DNA from: Solirubrobacteraceae bacterium
GTDB lineage: Bacteria > Actinomycetota > Thermoleophilia > Solirubrobacterales > Solirubrobacteraceae
Assembly (NCBI GenBank): GCA_017882375.1
Contig: JADGPP010000020.1
Location: 1 to 46,475 of the forward strand
Direction: 5' to 3'
Length of the DNA: 46,475 nucleotides
Part shown: piece after piece, positions 30,728-41,430 of the stretch
How positions within the stretch are numbered: position 1 is the first letter of the stretch
Layout of the letters: the number at the start of each line of letters is the position of its first letter
Translations under genes and position numbers: made by a program
Notes under the pieces: model-generated
The model's input: the letters and a program-made list of their open reading frames with translations, nothing else
Told to the model about the DNA's origin: nothing
The model's database searches: none

Positions 30728-31312
30728 ATGAGCCCACTTGTACCAATGGTCGTCGAGCAGACCTCGCGAGGTGAGCGAGCGTTTGACATCTACAGCAGGC
30801 TGCTCAACGAGCGGATCATCTTCCTCGGCACGCCCGTGGACGACCAGATCGCCAATCTGATCGTCGCGCAGCTGCTGCACCTGGAGTCCGAGGACCCCGA
30901 GAAGGACATCTCGATCTACATCAACTCGCCCGGCGGGTCGGTGTACGCGGGCCTGGCGATCTACGACACCATGCAGTTCGTCAAGCCCGACGTGCAGACG
31001 ATCTGCGTCGGCATCGCGATGTCGATGGGCGCGCTGCTGCTGGCCGGCGGCGCCGAGGGCAAGCGCATGGCGCTGCCCAACGCGAAGATCCTGATCCACC
31101 AGGTCTCCTCGAGCTTCGAAGGCCAGGCCACGGACATCGAGATTCACGCCAAAGAGATCATCGACGTGCGCAAACGCCTGGACGAGATCATCGCCAAGCA
31201 CACGCACAAGGATCTCGAGGCCGTCAGCAAAGACACCGACCGCGACTACTTCATGAGCTCCGAGGAGGCCAAGGAGTACGGCATCATCGACCGAGTGATC
31301 TCCGAACACTAG
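30728..31312 (+). CDS. clpP: ATP-dependent Clp protease proteolytic subunit ClpP
   Basis: The 194-residue serine protease forms the tetradecameric chamber fed by ClpX or ClpC. The triad is Ser99 ([14 protein letters not shown]), His124 (LIHQ) and Asp173 (DTDRDYFMS). [18 protein letters not shown] is the usual glycine-rich region. The propeptide is very short. It lies 45 bases after tig and 12 bases before clpX, so the three are probably one operon. Confidence 0.95.
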   Translation: MSPLVPMVVEQTSRGERAFDIYSRLLNERIIFLGTPVDDQIANLIVAQLLHLESEDPEKDISIYINSPGGSVYAGLAIYDTMQFVKPDVQTICVGIAMSMGALLLAGGAEGKRMALPNAKILIHQVSSSFEGQATDIEIHAKEIIDVRKRLDEIIAKHTHKDLEAVSKDTDRDYFMSSEEAKEYGIIDRVISEH

Positions 31313-31324
31313 GACGCACGAACG

Positions 31325-32605
31325 ATGGCCCGACCAACCGATTCCAACGAGCAGCTGCTGTGCAGCTTCTGCGGCAAGTCCCAGCGTCAGGTCAAGAAGC
31401 TGATCGCCGGCCCCGGCGTGTACATCTGCGACGAGTGCATCGACCTGTGCAACGAGATCATCGACGAGGAGCTGTCGGCGCCGCCGGCGTTCGACCTGGA
31501 GAACCTGCCCAAGCCGCGTGAGATCTACGACGTGCTCGACGAGTACGTCGTCGGGCAGGACCCGTCCAAGCGCACGCTGTCGGTGGCCGTCTACAACCAC
31601 TACAAGCGCGTGCAGATGATGATGTCCGGCGAGACCGACATCGAGCTGCAGAAGTCCAACATCCTCCTGCTCGGCCCGACCGGCTGCGGCAAGACGCTGC
31701 TGGCGCAGACGCTCGCGCGGATCCTCAACGTCCCCTTCGCGATCGCCGACGCGACCGCGCTGACCGAGGCGGGATATGTCGGTGAGGACGTCGAGAACAT
31801 CCTGCTGAAGCTGATCCAGGCGGCCGACTACGACGTCAAGAAGGCCGAGACGGGGATCATCTACATCGACGAGGTCGACAAGATCGCGCGCAAGGCCGAC
31901 AACCCGTCGATCACGCGCGACGTCTCCGGCGAGGGCGTGCAGCAGGCGCTGCTGAAGATCCTCGAGGGCACGCAGGCCTCGGTTCCGCCTCAGGGCGGGC
32001 GCAAGCATCCCCACCAGGAGTTCCTGACGATCGACACGACCAACGTGCTGTTCATCTGCGGCGGCGCCTTCGCGAATCTGGACAAAGTGATCGAGCGGCG
32101 CATCGGACACAAAGGCGTTGGCTTCGCGGCGGCGATCGAGGCCAAGGCCGAGCGCGACAAGGGCGAGGTGTTCGAGCATTGCCTGCCCGAGGATCTGATC
32201 GAGTACGGCCTGATCCCCGAGTTCATCGGGCGCCTGCCGGTCGTCTCGGCCGTGCACCAGCTGACGCGCGAGGATCTCGTGTCGATCCTCGTCGAGCCGC
32301 GCAACGCGCTGGTCAAGCAGTTCCAGCGCTTCTTCTCCTTCGACGGCATCGAGCTGGTGTTCTCCGAGGACTCGCTCACGGCCGTCGCCGAGAAGGGCTT
32401 GGCGCGCGAAACCGGCGCTCGCGGGCTGCGCTCGATCATCGAGGAGATCCTCCTGGAGGTGCAGTTCGAGCTGCCGTCGCGGCGCGACGTGAAGAAGTGC
32501 GTCGTGACCAAGGAGACCGTCGAGAAGGGGCTCACGCCGACGCTCGTCACCGAAGCCGCACCGGAAGATGCCCAGGACTCCTCCTTGCGCGAGGAGTCGG
32601 CCTGA
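31325..32605 (+). CDS. clpX: ATP-dependent Clp protease ATP-binding subunit ClpX
   Basis: The 426-residue AAA+ unfoldase delivers substrates to ClpP. The N-terminal zinc-binding domain has [19 protein letters not shown] and CDECIDLC (four Cys). The AAA module has Walker A GPTGCGKT, pore loop GYVGEDV, Walker [12 protein letters not shown] and sensor/arginine-finger regions near PEFIGRLPV. It lies directly after clpP. Confidence 0.95.
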   Translation: MARPTDSNEQLLCSFCGKSQRQVKKLIAGPGVYICDECIDLCNEIIDEELSAPPAFDLENLPKPREIYDVLDEYVVGQDPSKRTLSVAVYNHYKRVQMMMSGETDIELQKSNILLLGPTGCGKTLLAQTLARILNVPFAIADATALTEAGYVGEDVENILLKLIQAADYDVKKAETGIIYIDEVDKIARKADNPSITRDVSGEGVQQALLKILEGTQASVPPQGGRKHPHQEFLTIDTTNVLFICGGAFANLDKVIERRIGHKGVGFAAAIEAKAERDKGEVFEHCLPEDLIEYGLIPEFIGRLPVVSAVHQLTREDLVSILVEPRNALVKQFQRFFSFDGIELVFSEDSLTAVAEKGLARETGARGLRSIIEEILLEVQFELPSRRDVKKCVVTKETVEKGLTPTLVTEAAPEDAQDSSLREESA

Positions 32606-32651
32606 GCGCTGAGCGCTCCCGCGCGACTGTGCCGCTCGCTACTATCGGCCT

Positions 32652-32951
32652 GTGTCCAAGCAACGCGAGTCCAAGTCGGGTCTGAAGAGCACCGTCGGCG
32701 CGCTGCCGTGGCTAGCCGTCGCGCGCGGCGCGATGATCGTCAGCAAGCGCTGGAATGCGCTTTCGGCCAGAGACCGCGCGCGTTTGGCCGAGCTCGTGCG
32801 CGAATCGCGCGGGCGCGCGAGCAATCTCAGTGCCAAGCAGCGCCAGGAGCTGCGCAAGCTGGCCGGCAAGCTCGACTTCAAAGGCATGGTCGGAGAGCTC
32901 ACGTCGCTGTGGCCCGGCGGACGCGGACCCCGCGGGCGAAAGCGCCGCTAG
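32652..32951 (+). CDS. Small basic protein of unknown function
   Basis: The GTG at 32652 gives 99 residues with a basic start, a short hydrophobic stretch (TVGALPWLAVARGAMIV) and a helical Arg/Lys-rich remainder (SAKQRQELRKLAGKLDFKGM), ending in GPRGRKRR. The pI must be very high, and nucleic-acid or membrane-surface binding is possible. I do not recognise a family. It follows clpX by 46 bases in the same direction. Confidence 0.6.
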   Translation: MSKQRESKSGLKSTVGALPWLAVARGAMIVSKRWNALSARDRARLAELVRESRGRASNLSAKQRQELRKLAGKLDFKGMVGELTSLWPGGRGPRGRKRR

Positions 32952-32996
32952 GCGCCCGTCGATGCCGGGCTTCGCCGCCGACGCGTGATCGCAGAG

Positions 32997-33272
32997 ATGG
33001 CCGACGAGGATCTCGACAGCCTCACCACGCACGAGCTGCACGATCGAGCGGTCCGCCGTGCCGAGCGCCACATCGACGTGAAGTTCTTCTGGCGGCTGCT
33101 GGCGCTGATCCCCGCCGCAGAGACGGTCAGCGGCGACCAGGGGGAGGGCGACTACGACATCCAGTCCTCCAAAGGCCTGATCTCCGACGCGCTGCACAGC
33201 GGCGACGGCGAGCTCGGCGAGGCGCTGCGGCCGGTCTTCATCGACTACCTGCGCAAGCATCCCGACGCGTAG
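32997..33272 (+). CDS. Small acidic protein of unknown function
   Basis: The ATG at 32997 gives 91 residues (a GTG at 32985 adds four). It begins MADEDLDSLTTHELHDRAVR and includes FFWRLLALIPAAETVSGD and DIQSSKGLISDALHSG. It is probably a compact helical cytoplasmic protein. The even charge pattern, codon use and tight placement between the basic protein and folC support a real gene. No family recognised. Confidence 0.6.
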   Translation: MADEDLDSLTTHELHDRAVRRAERHIDVKFFWRLLALIPAAETVSGDQGEGDYDIQSSKGLISDALHSGDGELGEALRPVFIDYLRKHPDA

Positions 33273-33305
33273 CGCGCCGGCGCGCTCAGGCCGCACCGAG
33301 CATCC

Positions 33306-34682
33306 ATGACACCGCCCACCGATCACAGGTCGGCCAACGCCGTCAAGAAGCCGTCCAAGGGGATGGCCTCGTCGAGTCGCTCGCGACCTGCCTCGTGGAG
33401 CGAGGCACAAGCCGGAGCGCACCTGCGCTCGCTGGAGCTCTTCGGGATGCGCTTCGGCCTGGACCGGATGCGCCGGATGATGACCGTGCTGGGCTCTCCC
33501 CAGCGTCGTTTCCACAGCATCCACGTGGTCGGCACCAACGGCAAGACGTCGACGACGCGGATGGTCGCCGCGATCCTGCAGCGCCACGGCCTGAGCACGG
33601 CGACCTACACCTCACCGCATCTGATCTCCTATCGCGAGCGCCTGCAGATCGGCGAGCGCGACTGCGGCGCTGACGCCTTCGCCGGCGCGATCGCCCGCGC
33701 GGCGTGGGCGGCCGAGCGCGTCAACCGCACGCTCTCCGGCGACGACCACGTGACGCAGTTCGAACTGCTCACCGCGGCCGCGCTGTGGGAGATCGCCGAG
33801 CAGGGGGTGCAGGTGGCGGCGATCGAGGCCGGTCTCGGCGGGCGCTATGACGCGACGGCGGTGATCGAGTCCCGAGTCACGGCGCTGACGAACGTCGGCC
33901 TCGAGCACACGCGCTGGCTGGGCCCGACGCTGCGCGACATCGCCGAGGAGAAGCTCGCGGTCGTGCGTCCGGGCACGACGCTAGTGCTCGGGGCGGACCT
34001 CGCGCCGGCGGCGCTGACGGTTGCCGAGCGCGTGGCGCACGAACGCCGCGCGCGCATCGTCACCGCGCCGGCGGGCTGGAGCGGCGCCGCGCTCGGCGCG
34101 CGCGGTGAGTTCCAGCAGCGCAACTTCTCCCTGGCGCGCGTCGTCGCCGAGACGTACCTGCGCGACGCGGGGATCGAGCCGCGCAAGGCGGCCGTGCGCG
34201 ACGCGGCGGGCGCGACCGAGGTGCGCGGGCGTCTGCAGGTGGTACGCCGAGATCCGCTGACCGTGCTCGACGGGGCGCACAACCCCGACGCGGTGCGGGC
34301 GCTCGTGGCGTCGCTGCCCGACGTCATCGGACAGCGACCGCTGGCGGTCGTGCTGGGCGTGCTCGAGGACAAGGACGCCGTCGGCATGCTCGCCCCGCTG
34401 CTCGCCGTCGCCGAGCGTGCGTGGTTCACCGCGCCGCCGAGCGAGCGCGCCCTGTCGCCCGCCGCGCTGCAGTCGCTCGCGCGTCAGCTGGGCTTTGAGC
34501 GCGTTGCCTGCGAGCCGCGGCCGGAGCGTGCGCTGGCCGACGCCCAGAGCTGGGCCGGCGGGCACGGCGCGGCAGTGCTGGCGACCGGCTCGGTGTACCT
34601 CGTCGGCGACCTGCTCGGCGGCCTGGTAGGCGGGGGTGCCGCGCAGGAGTCGCGCGATCCCCGGCGAAGGGCGGCATCGTGA
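33306..34682 (+). CDS. folC: Bifunctional dihydrofolate/folylpolyglutamate synthase FolC
   Basis: The 458-residue Mur-ligase-type enzyme adds glutamate to folates. The P-loop is HVVGTNGKTSTTRMVAAIL. IEAGLGGRYDATAVI is the Mg/ATP region, and TVLDGAHNPDAVRALV marks the C-terminal domain start. The first 35 residues are not conserved, and the ATG at 33363 may be the true start. The stop TGA overlaps the GTG of the following 38-residue gene, so they are translationally coupled. Confidence 0.92.
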   Translation: MTPPTDHRSANAVKKPSKGMASSSRSRPASWSEAQAGAHLRSLELFGMRFGLDRMRRMMTVLGSPQRRFHSIHVVGTNGKTSTTRMVAAILQRHGLSTATYTSPHLISYRERLQIGERDCGADAFAGAIARAAWAAERVNRTLSGDDHVTQFELLTAAALWEIAEQGVQVAAIEAGLGGRYDATAVIESRVTALTNVGLEHTRWLGPTLRDIAEEKLAVVRPGTTLVLGADLAPAALTVAERVAHERRARIVTAPAGWSGAALGARGEFQQRNFSLARVVAETYLRDAGIEPRKAAVRDAAGATEVRGRLQVVRRDPLTVLDGAHNPDAVRALVASLPDVIGQRPLAVVLGVLEDKDAVGMLAPLLAVAERAWFTAPPSERALSPAALQSLARQLGFERVACEPRPERALADAQSWAGGHGAAVLATGSVYLVGDLLGGLVGGGAAQESRDPRRRAAS

Positions 34683-34795
34683 ACGACGACGGTCCATCGG
34701 TGCTGACGATGATCGGCGCCGTCGCGCTGATCGTGGCGCTGGTGATACTCGTGTTCTTCGCGGCCGGTTACGGATTCGGCCGTCTATTTCTCTAA
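34679..34795 (+). CDS. 38-residue single-helix membrane protein
   Basis: A GTG overlapping the folC stop (GTGA) opens a frame coding for 38 residues. After MNDDGPSVL comes TMIGAVALIVALVILVFFAA, one full membrane helix, then GYGFGRLFL. Exact coupling to folC and the clean helix support a real small gene. Function unknown. Confidence 0.55.
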   Translation: MNDDGPSVLTMIGAVALIVALVILVFFAAGYGFGRLFL

Positions 34796-34808
34796 ACTCG
34801 GCCGGCCG

Positions 34809-35534
34809 ATGCCTACCCTCGCATACTTCGGAATCGAAAGCAGCGGCCTGAACCTGGTCGTCGACCTGCTGATCCTGTTCATCGTCGTCCTGTACCTCTC
34901 GCTGATCTACTGGACCTACGCCGATGCGCGCCGCAGGATCCACGATCCGATGCTCGTCGGCTGCGCCACGGCGGCGTCGCTGTTCCCGTTCGTGGGCACG
35001 ATCGTCTACATGATCCTGCGCCCGCCCGAGTACCTGGAGGACGTGCGCGAGCGCGAGCTCGAGGTGCAGGCGGCCGAGGCGCGCCTGCACGAGTTCGACC
35101 ACTCGTTGTGCCCGCACTGCGACTACCGCATCGAGCGCGACTTCGTGCGCTGTCCGAGCTGCCTGCGCAAGCTCAAGGAGCGCTGCGTCAACTGCTCGCG
35201 ACCACTGGATCAGGCGTGGACGATCTGTCCGTACTGCGAGACCGAGGTGGCTGCGCCCGCGCCCGCGCGACGCACGCGCCGGCGCCCGGCGGCTGCGGCC
35301 GCGGTGCAGAACGAGCAGGCCGACGTCGGCGCGGGCAGGCCCGAGACGGCGCGCGCGAAGGCGGCGCGCGAGCGCAAGGAACTGGAGGCGCCCGCCGATG
35401 CTGCCAGCGCGGAGGATCTCGGCGACGAGCAGGACACGCAAGCGACTCCCGTGGCGGCCTCTGAGCCGGCGCCGAGCACCCGCAGCGGCCGTGCGGGCTC
35501 GAGCCCCAGCCGTCGCGCGCGACCGAGCACCTAG
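34809..35534 (+). CDS. Membrane protein with double zinc ribbon
   Basis: The 241-residue protein has two N-terminal membrane helices (about 14-36 and 46-70; LLILFIVVLYLSLIYWTYAD and MLVGCATAASLFPFVGTIVY). A charged linker and a double zinc ribbon (about 97-145) follow: CPHCDYRIERDFVRCPSC, then CVNCSRPLDQAWTICPYC. An Ala/Arg/Glu-rich low-complexity tail ends the protein. This two-helix plus DZR layout is common in actinobacterial housekeeping neighbourhoods, but its role is not established. A partner-binding scaffold is possible. Confidence 0.75.
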   Translation: MPTLAYFGIESSGLNLVVDLLILFIVVLYLSLIYWTYADARRRIHDPMLVGCATAASLFPFVGTIVYMILRPPEYLEDVRERELEVQAAEARLHEFDHSLCPHCDYRIERDFVRCPSCLRKLKERCVNCSRPLDQAWTICPYCETEVAAPAPARRTRRRPAAAAAVQNEQADVGAGRPETARAKAARERKELEAPADAASAEDLGDEQDTQATPVAASEPAPSTRSGRAGSSPSRRARPST

Positions 35535-35564
35535 ACCTCGATCTGCAAACCAGCAAAGGAGCCC

Positions 35565-35969
35565 ATGGACCGAACGTTGATCCTTGTAAAGCCCGACGCG
35601 TTCGCGCGCGGGCTGTCCGGTGAGATCATCGCCCGCTTCGAGCGAAAGGGCCTGCAGATCGTCGCGCTGCGCAGCATGACGGTCGACCGCGAGCTCGCCG
35701 AACGTCACTACGCCGAGCACGCCGAGCGCCCGTTCTTCGGCGAGCTGGTCGACTTCATCACCTCCGGGCCGATCGTGGCGATGGTGCTCGAGGGCGTCGA
35801 TGCCGTGAAGGCAGCGCGGCAGGTGATCGGCGCGACGAACCCGCTGGAGGCGACGACCGGCTCGATCCGCGGCGACTTTGCGATCGAGATGGGTCAGAAC
35901 ATGGTGCATGGCTCAGACTCGCCGGAGTCTGCCGCGCGCGAGTCCTCACTGTTCTTCGGCGACCTCTAA
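35565..35969 (+). CDS. ndk: Nucleoside-diphosphate kinase
   Basis: The 134-residue enzyme moves phosphate between nucleoside tri- and diphosphates through a phospho-His. The start is [19 protein letters not shown], and the active site is [12 protein letters not shown] with His115. The ribosome site AAAGGAG is ideal. The stop TAA is followed in the same frame, without any other stop, by the maf coding sequence. Confidence 0.95.
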   Translation: MDRTLILVKPDAFARGLSGEIIARFERKGLQIVALRSMTVDRELAERHYAEHAERPFFGELVDFITSGPIVAMVLEGVDAVKAARQVIGATNPLEATTGSIRGDFAIEMGQNMVHGSDSPESAARESSLFFGDL

Positions 35970-35975
35970 CCCGCC

Positions 35976-36560
35976 GTTACCGCGCCGCTTGCACTCGTCC
36001 TCGCCTCGCGCTCGCCGCAGCGGCGAGCTCTGCTGGAGCGCCTGAACGTCCCGTTCACGGTCAGGGTCGTCGATGTGGGCGAGCTCGAGCAGGGTGATGA
36101 CCCGGCACAGGTGGCGGTCGAGAATGCGCTGCGCAAGGCCCGCGGCGCGCGCCGCGCGGGGGCGGTCGAGGCGGTGCTCGGATGCGACACGATCGTCGTC
36201 CTCGACGGAGTGATCTACGGCAAGCCGCCGGACGCGTCGGCGGCTCGCGAGACCTTGACGGCGCTCGGCGGGCGCACGCACGAGGTGCTCAGCGGAGTGG
36301 CGCTGCTGCTCGCAGGCGAGCGATCGGAGATCGTTCAGCGAACGGCCGTCGCGCGAACCAGGGTCACGTTCCGCGCGATCGACGAGGAGTTGCGCGACTG
36401 GTACGTCGGCACGGAGGAGTGGCGCGGGCGCTCGGGCGGTTACGCGATCCAGGGCGCGGGGGCGAAGCTGGCGCTGGCGATCGACGGCGAAGAGGAGAAC
36501 GTCGTCGGGCTGCCGCTGCAGACGATTCTGGAGCTGTATCCGGAGGGCTTCGGCGATTGA
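35976..36560 (+). CDS. maf: Maf/YhdE-family nucleotide pyrophosphatase; no standard start codon
   Basis: The protein hydrolyses noncanonical or methylated nucleoside triphosphates. The family's opening motif is present as ALVLASRSPQRRALLERL, followed by AVLGCDTIVVLDGVIYGKP, GGRTHEVLSGVALL, and GRSGGYAIQGAGAKLALAIDG with the active-site residues. The first ATG/GTG/TTG in frame is the GTG at 36075, which would delete the substrate-binding N-terminus. Between the ndk stop (35967-35969) and the motif only rare candidates exist; GTT at 35976 would give 194 residues, the normal length. Translation may start at GTT by coupling to ndk, occur by readthrough of the ndk TAA, or the assembly may contain an error. 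Confidence 0.75.
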   Translation, partial: VTAPLALVLASRSPQRRALLERLNVPFTVRVVDVGELEQGDDPAQVAVENALRKARGARRAGAVEAVLGCDTIVVLDGVIYGKPPDASAARETLTALGGRTHEVLSGVALLLAGERSEIVQRTAVARTRVTFRAIDEELRDWYVGTEEWRGRSGGYAIQGAGAKLALAIDGEEENVVGLPLQTILELYPEGFGD

Positions 36561-36793
36561 CTGCGACCGCGTTCGGCCCACTGATTCCAGTGCGCGGTGG
36601 CTGTCCACGAGCGATCGCGCGATCCCGTGCTTTTCCCCTGCAAAACCACTGGCGACCCTCTCGGGCGGCAAGGGACGTTCGCTACACTGGCCCACCGGGC
36701 ACGCATACCGATCGCCGATCGGCCAGCTCCGGCCGCCGAGCCACTGCGACGGAGCTGCGAGATCCGATCCGAGCGCACTTTTCTTCTCTATAA

Positions 36794-37846
<1,053 letters not shown>

Positions 37847-37919
37847 GCGCAGTGCCTGCGACGGGCACGCACACCCGGGGGTACTCTTCGTCAGTGAACG
37901 CTTCGGAAGGTCGCTATTC

Positions 37920-38870
37920 GTGTATGACAAGACGGTCCGGCGTCGACGTGCTGTGCTCGCACTGCTCGTCGTGCTCTCCCTGATACTGCTGACCGCCTAC
38001 TTCGGCGAGGCTTCAAGCGGCGGCCTGCACTCCGTGCAGCGCGGCTTCTTGACGGTCGTCTCGCCGATCCAGAACGGCGCCAACAAGGCGCTGAAGCCGG
38101 TGCGCGACCTCGTCGGCTGGTTCGGCGACACGCTGCACGCCAAAGGCCAGCGCGACGAACTGCGCAAGCAGGTCGACAAGCTGCGCGGCGAAGTGATCGC
38201 CAACCAGTCCGAAAAACACGCCTATCGCGAACTGCTCACGCTCTACCACCTGGACAACCAGCTGAGCGTCAACGACTACCACCCGGTGACGGCGACGGTC
38301 GTGGCCAAGTCGCCCAACGTGTGGTACTCGACGGTCACGATCGACAAGGGCGAATCCTCGGGAGTGCACGTCAACGACCCCGTGATCAACGGCGAAGGGC
38401 TCGTCGGCAAGGTCGCCCAAGCCGCCTCCGACGGCGCGCAGGTGACGCTGATCACCGACAGCTCCGTCGGCGTCTCCGCGCGTATCGGCACGTCCAATGC
38501 GACTGGCATCGTGCAGCCGAAGGTGGGCGACCCCAACGATTTGCTGCTGCAGTACCTGCCGGCCAACACCCAGGCCAACCGCGGCGAATACGTCGTCACG
38601 TCGGGCACCGTCTCCAGCTCGCACGATTCGCTGTACCCGCCGGGGATCCCGATCGGGCAGGTCACGTCGGTCAACGAAGAAAGCGCCTACCGCTCGGTCA
38701 ACGTGCACCCGCTCGCCGACCTGCACAACCTCGACGTCGTGCAGGTGCTGACGGCGGCGCAGGGGACGCTGCCGGCCAACCTCAGCCGCCTCGCGGCCAA
38801 CCTGCCGGCGGGACAGCACGCCGAAGGCACGACGGGCGAATCGCTCGCCTTGGCCGGGAGCGGGGGATGA
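37920..38870 (+). CDS. mreC: Rod-shape determining protein MreC
   Basis: A GTG at 37920 with GGAAGG about 10 bases upstream gives 316 residues, starting with a basic cytoplasmic tail (YDKTVRRRR), one membrane helix (about 10-30) and a coiled coil (about 70-110). Two beta domains follow (ATVVAKSPNVWYSTVTIDKG, VHVNDPVINGEGLVGKV, YPPGIPIGQVTSV). MreC links MreB filaments to the penicillin-binding protein outside. The longer frame to 37779 overlaps mreB and is unlikely. The stop overlaps the mreD start (ATGA). Confidence 0.92.
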   Translation: MYDKTVRRRRAVLALLVVLSLILLTAYFGEASSGGLHSVQRGFLTVVSPIQNGANKALKPVRDLVGWFGDTLHAKGQRDELRKQVDKLRGEVIANQSEKHAYRELLTLYHLDNQLSVNDYHPVTATVVAKSPNVWYSTVTIDKGESSGVHVNDPVINGEGLVGKVAQAASDGAQVTLITDSSVGVSARIGTSNATGIVQPKVGDPNDLLLQYLPANTQANRGEYVVTSGTVSSSHDSLYPPGIPIGQVTSVNEESAYRSVNVHPLADLHNLDVVQVLTAAQGTLPANLSRLAANLPAGQHAEGTTGESLALAGSGG

Positions 38871-39439
38871 ACACGGGCTTCTCCTCCGCGCTGCTCGTGC
38901 GCATCGCCGTGATGGCCGTCGTCGTCGTGTTCTTTCAGATCGGCGTCGTCTCCGAGGTGCCGGTGTTCGGCGTCAGCGCCGACCTGTCGCCGCTGCTGGT
39001 CGCGTTCGTCGGCCTGCTGTGCGGCTCGACGATCGGCGCAGCGACCGGCTTCGCCGTCGGCCTGCTCGTCGACCTCGCGCTCGTGCAGACGCTCGGCGTG
39101 ACGTCGCTGACGCTCACCGTGGTCGGCTACTGGGCGGGGCGCTTGCGCGAACTGCGCGATCCGCAGGCCGCGCTCACGCCGCTGCTCGTCGGCGCCGCCG
39201 CCGCCGCGGCGGCGGCGATCGGCTATTCGCTCGTGCAGTTCCTGCTCGGCGTGGACGCGCCGGTGAGCTTCGAGCTGCTGCGCCAGATCGTGCTCGGCGT
39301 GGTCGTCGACACGATCATCGCGCTGCCCGTGTGGGCGATCGTGCGCCGCTGCCTGATCGGCGGCCTGCCCGATGACCCGCGCCGGCGCCGCCGGCGCGCG
39401 TACACGACCGGCGGGCTCAGCCCGCTGTCGCGTTCATGA
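38867..39439 (+). CDS. mreD: Rod-shape determining protein MreD
   Basis: The ATG at 38867 overlaps the mreC stop and gives 190 residues with about five membrane helices. Typical segments are VFFQIGVVSEVPVFGVSADL, LLVAFVGLLCGSTIGAATGF and the GYWAGRLRELRDPQA loop. It belongs to the MreCD-PBP2-RodA elongation complex. The basic tail RRRRRRAYTTGG is cytoplasmic. It ends overlapping the start of mrdA (ATGA). Confidence 0.9.
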   Translation: MNTGFSSALLVRIAVMAVVVVFFQIGVVSEVPVFGVSADLSPLLVAFVGLLCGSTIGAATGFAVGLLVDLALVQTLGVTSLTLTVVGYWAGRLRELRDPQAALTPLLVGAAAAAAAAIGYSLVQFLLGVDAPVSFELLRQIVLGVVVDTIIALPVWAIVRRCLIGGLPDDPRRRRRRAYTTGGLSPLSRS

Positions 39440-41430
39440 GCGCGATCGAGCCCGCGGGGCGGCGCGACGGGCGGATCCCGGTCTCGCCGCAGCTGGCGCT
39501 GCGCGTGGCGATCCTCGGCGGCCTGGCGATGGCGATGTTCGCGATCATCTTCTTCCGCCTGTGGTTCCTGCAGGTGCTCTCCGGCGAACAGTACGTGCAG
39601 CAGGCCAACGCAAACCGCGCCCGCGACCTGCCGATCGCCGCGCCACGCGGGGAAATCCTCGATCGCGAAGGTCAGCCGCTGGTCGCCAGCCGCACGACCA
39701 ACGCGGTGCAGATCGTGCCCTCGGCGCTGCCGCCGGCAGGCAGCAAGCGCAGGCTGCTGTATCGGCGCCTCGGCGCGGTGCTGGGTATGACCGCTCCGCA
39801 CATCCAAGCGCTGGTCGTCAAGGGGCGCACGGCGCTGCCGTACGCGCCTGTGACGATCAAGACGGATGCCGGGCGCGGGGCGCTGACGGTGCTCGCCGAG
39901 CGCCAGAGCGAATTCCCGGGAGTAACGCAGCAGCCCGTCTCGATCCGCGCATATCCGTATGGCGAGATGGCGGCGCAGGTGCTCGGCTACGTCGGGCAGG
40001 TCTCCGAACCCGAGCTGAAGCTACACGCGTTCGACGGCGTCAAGCAGGGGACCGTCGTCGGCCAGGAAGGACTCGAGTACTACTACGACCGCTACCTGCG
40101 CGGCCGCCCGGGGATCCAGCGCGTGGAGGTCAACGCCTCCGGCTACCCGGTCCCGAGCACGCTCGCGCTGACGGTGCCGAAGGCCGGCTACAGCCTGAAG
40201 GTGACGCTCGACCGCGGGCTGCAGACCGAGGGCGAAAAGGCGCTGCTCGAGGGGATCGAACAGGCGCGCGCGGGAGGCAAACCGGCGGACGCCGGGGCGT
40301 TCGTGGCGCTCGACCCGCGCAACGGGCAGATGCTCGCGATGGGCTCCTCGCCGACGTTCGACCCGAACAAGTTCGCCAAACCGCTGACCGAAAGCGAATA
40401 TGCCGCGCTGGAGGGCAAGGCCGGGGCATCCGGCGAAGCGGCGCCGGCACCGCTGACCGACCGCGCTGTCAACGGCACCTACCCGACCGGCTCGACGTTC
40501 AAGCCGATCACCGCGATGGGCACGCTGGAAGCCGGCGTGATCAACCCGACGGAGGGCCTCGGCGCGGGCCAGTGCATCCACGTCTCCACCGAGCAGTTCT
40601 GCAATGCCGGCAAGGCCGACTACGGCCCCGTCGGGCTGGTGGAAGCGCTGAAGGTGTCCTCCGACACGTACTTCTTCGAAGCCGGCGAGCTCGCCAACAG
40701 CCACGGCAACATAATCCAGCGCGAGGCGCACAAGCTGGGGGTCGGCCAGCAGACGGGTGTCGACCTGCCGAGCGAGATCACCGGGCTGGTGCCCGACCGC
40801 GCGTGGCGGGCGAAGGTCGCGCAGGAGGAGCTGAGCTGCGAGCGACGCAGGCACGTCTCAAGCTGCGGCATCTCCGACGGGCGTCCGTGGAGCGTCGGCG
40901 ACAACATGCACCTGGCGGTCGGCCAGGGCGACCTGCTTACCTCGCCGCTGCAGATGGCCGTCGCCTACTCGACGCTCGCCAACGCCTTCACCAACGGCGG
41001 CGACGGCTGGGTGGTGCGCCCGCACCTGGGGATGGAGATCGACGCCTCCCAGGGCCGGCTCGTCCAGTCGCTGAGCTTTCCGGCGCAGCGCCACGTGCAC
41101 CTCAACGACTCCGATCTGAACCTCGTGATGCAGGGCATCCACGAGGCCGCCAGCCAGCCGGGGGGCACCTCCGCGGATGTGTGGGCGGGATGGAATCAGT
41201 CCCAGCACCCGGTGTACGGAAAGACGGGCACCGCCGAACACGCCGGCAAGGAAGACCAGTCGTGGTACATCTGCTACCTCCCCGACCCGAAGCGGCCGAT
41301 CGTGCTCGCGGTGACCGTCGAACAGGGCGGATTCGGCGCCGAAACGGCGGCTCCGATCGCCCGCCTGCTGGCCGCGCAGTGGTTCGGCCAGGCCAAGAAG
41401 TTCGTCGCCGGGAGCTCGCACACGTTTTGA
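39436..41430 (+). CDS. mrdA: Penicillin-binding protein 2 (elongation transpeptidase)
   Basis: The 664-residue class B penicillin-binding protein cross-links peptidoglycan in side-wall growth. One membrane helix (about 21-45) is followed by the pedestal domain (RGEILDREGQPLVASRTTN). The transpeptidase has the catalytic PTGSTFKPIT with Ser353 and Lys356, VSSDTYFFEAG in the place of SxN, and KTGTAE near 597. The order mreD-mrdA-rodA gives the complete elongation module. Confidence 0.94.
   Translation: MSAIEPAGRRDGRIPVSPQLALRVAILGGLAMAMFAIIFFRLWFLQVLSGEQYVQQANANRARDLPIAAPRGEILDREGQPLVASRTTNAVQIVPSALPPAGSKRRLLYRRLGAVLGMTAPHIQALVVKGRTALPYAPVTIKTDAGRGALTVLAERQSEFPGVTQQPVSIRAYPYGEMAAQVLGYVGQVSEPELKLHAFDGVKQGTVVGQEGLEYYYDRYLRGRPGIQRVEVNASGYPVPSTLALTVPKAGYSLKVTLDRGLQTEGEKALLEGIEQARAGGKPADAGAFVALDPRNGQMLAMGSSPTFDPNKFAKPLTESEYAALEGKAGASGEAAPAPLTDRAVNGTYPTGSTFKPITAMGTLEAGVINPTEGLGAGQCIHVSTEQFCNAGKADYGPVGLVEALKVSSDTYFFEAGELANSHGNIIQREAHKLGVGQQTGVDLPSEITGLVPDRAWRAKVAQEELSCERRRHVSSCGISDGRPWSVGDNMHLAVGQGDLLTSPLQMAVAYSTLANAFTNGGDGWVVRPHLGMEIDASQGRLVQSLSFPAQRHVHLNDSDLNLVMQGIHEAASQPGGTSADVWAGWNQSQHPVYGKTGTAEHAGKEDQSWYICYLPDPKRPIVLAVTVEQGGFGAETAAPIARLLAAQWFGQAKKFVAGSSHTF

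Noticed and set aside
33981-35909. 642-codon leftward frame over folC to ndk
   Set aside because: Antisense to four well-supported genes and without domain similarity.
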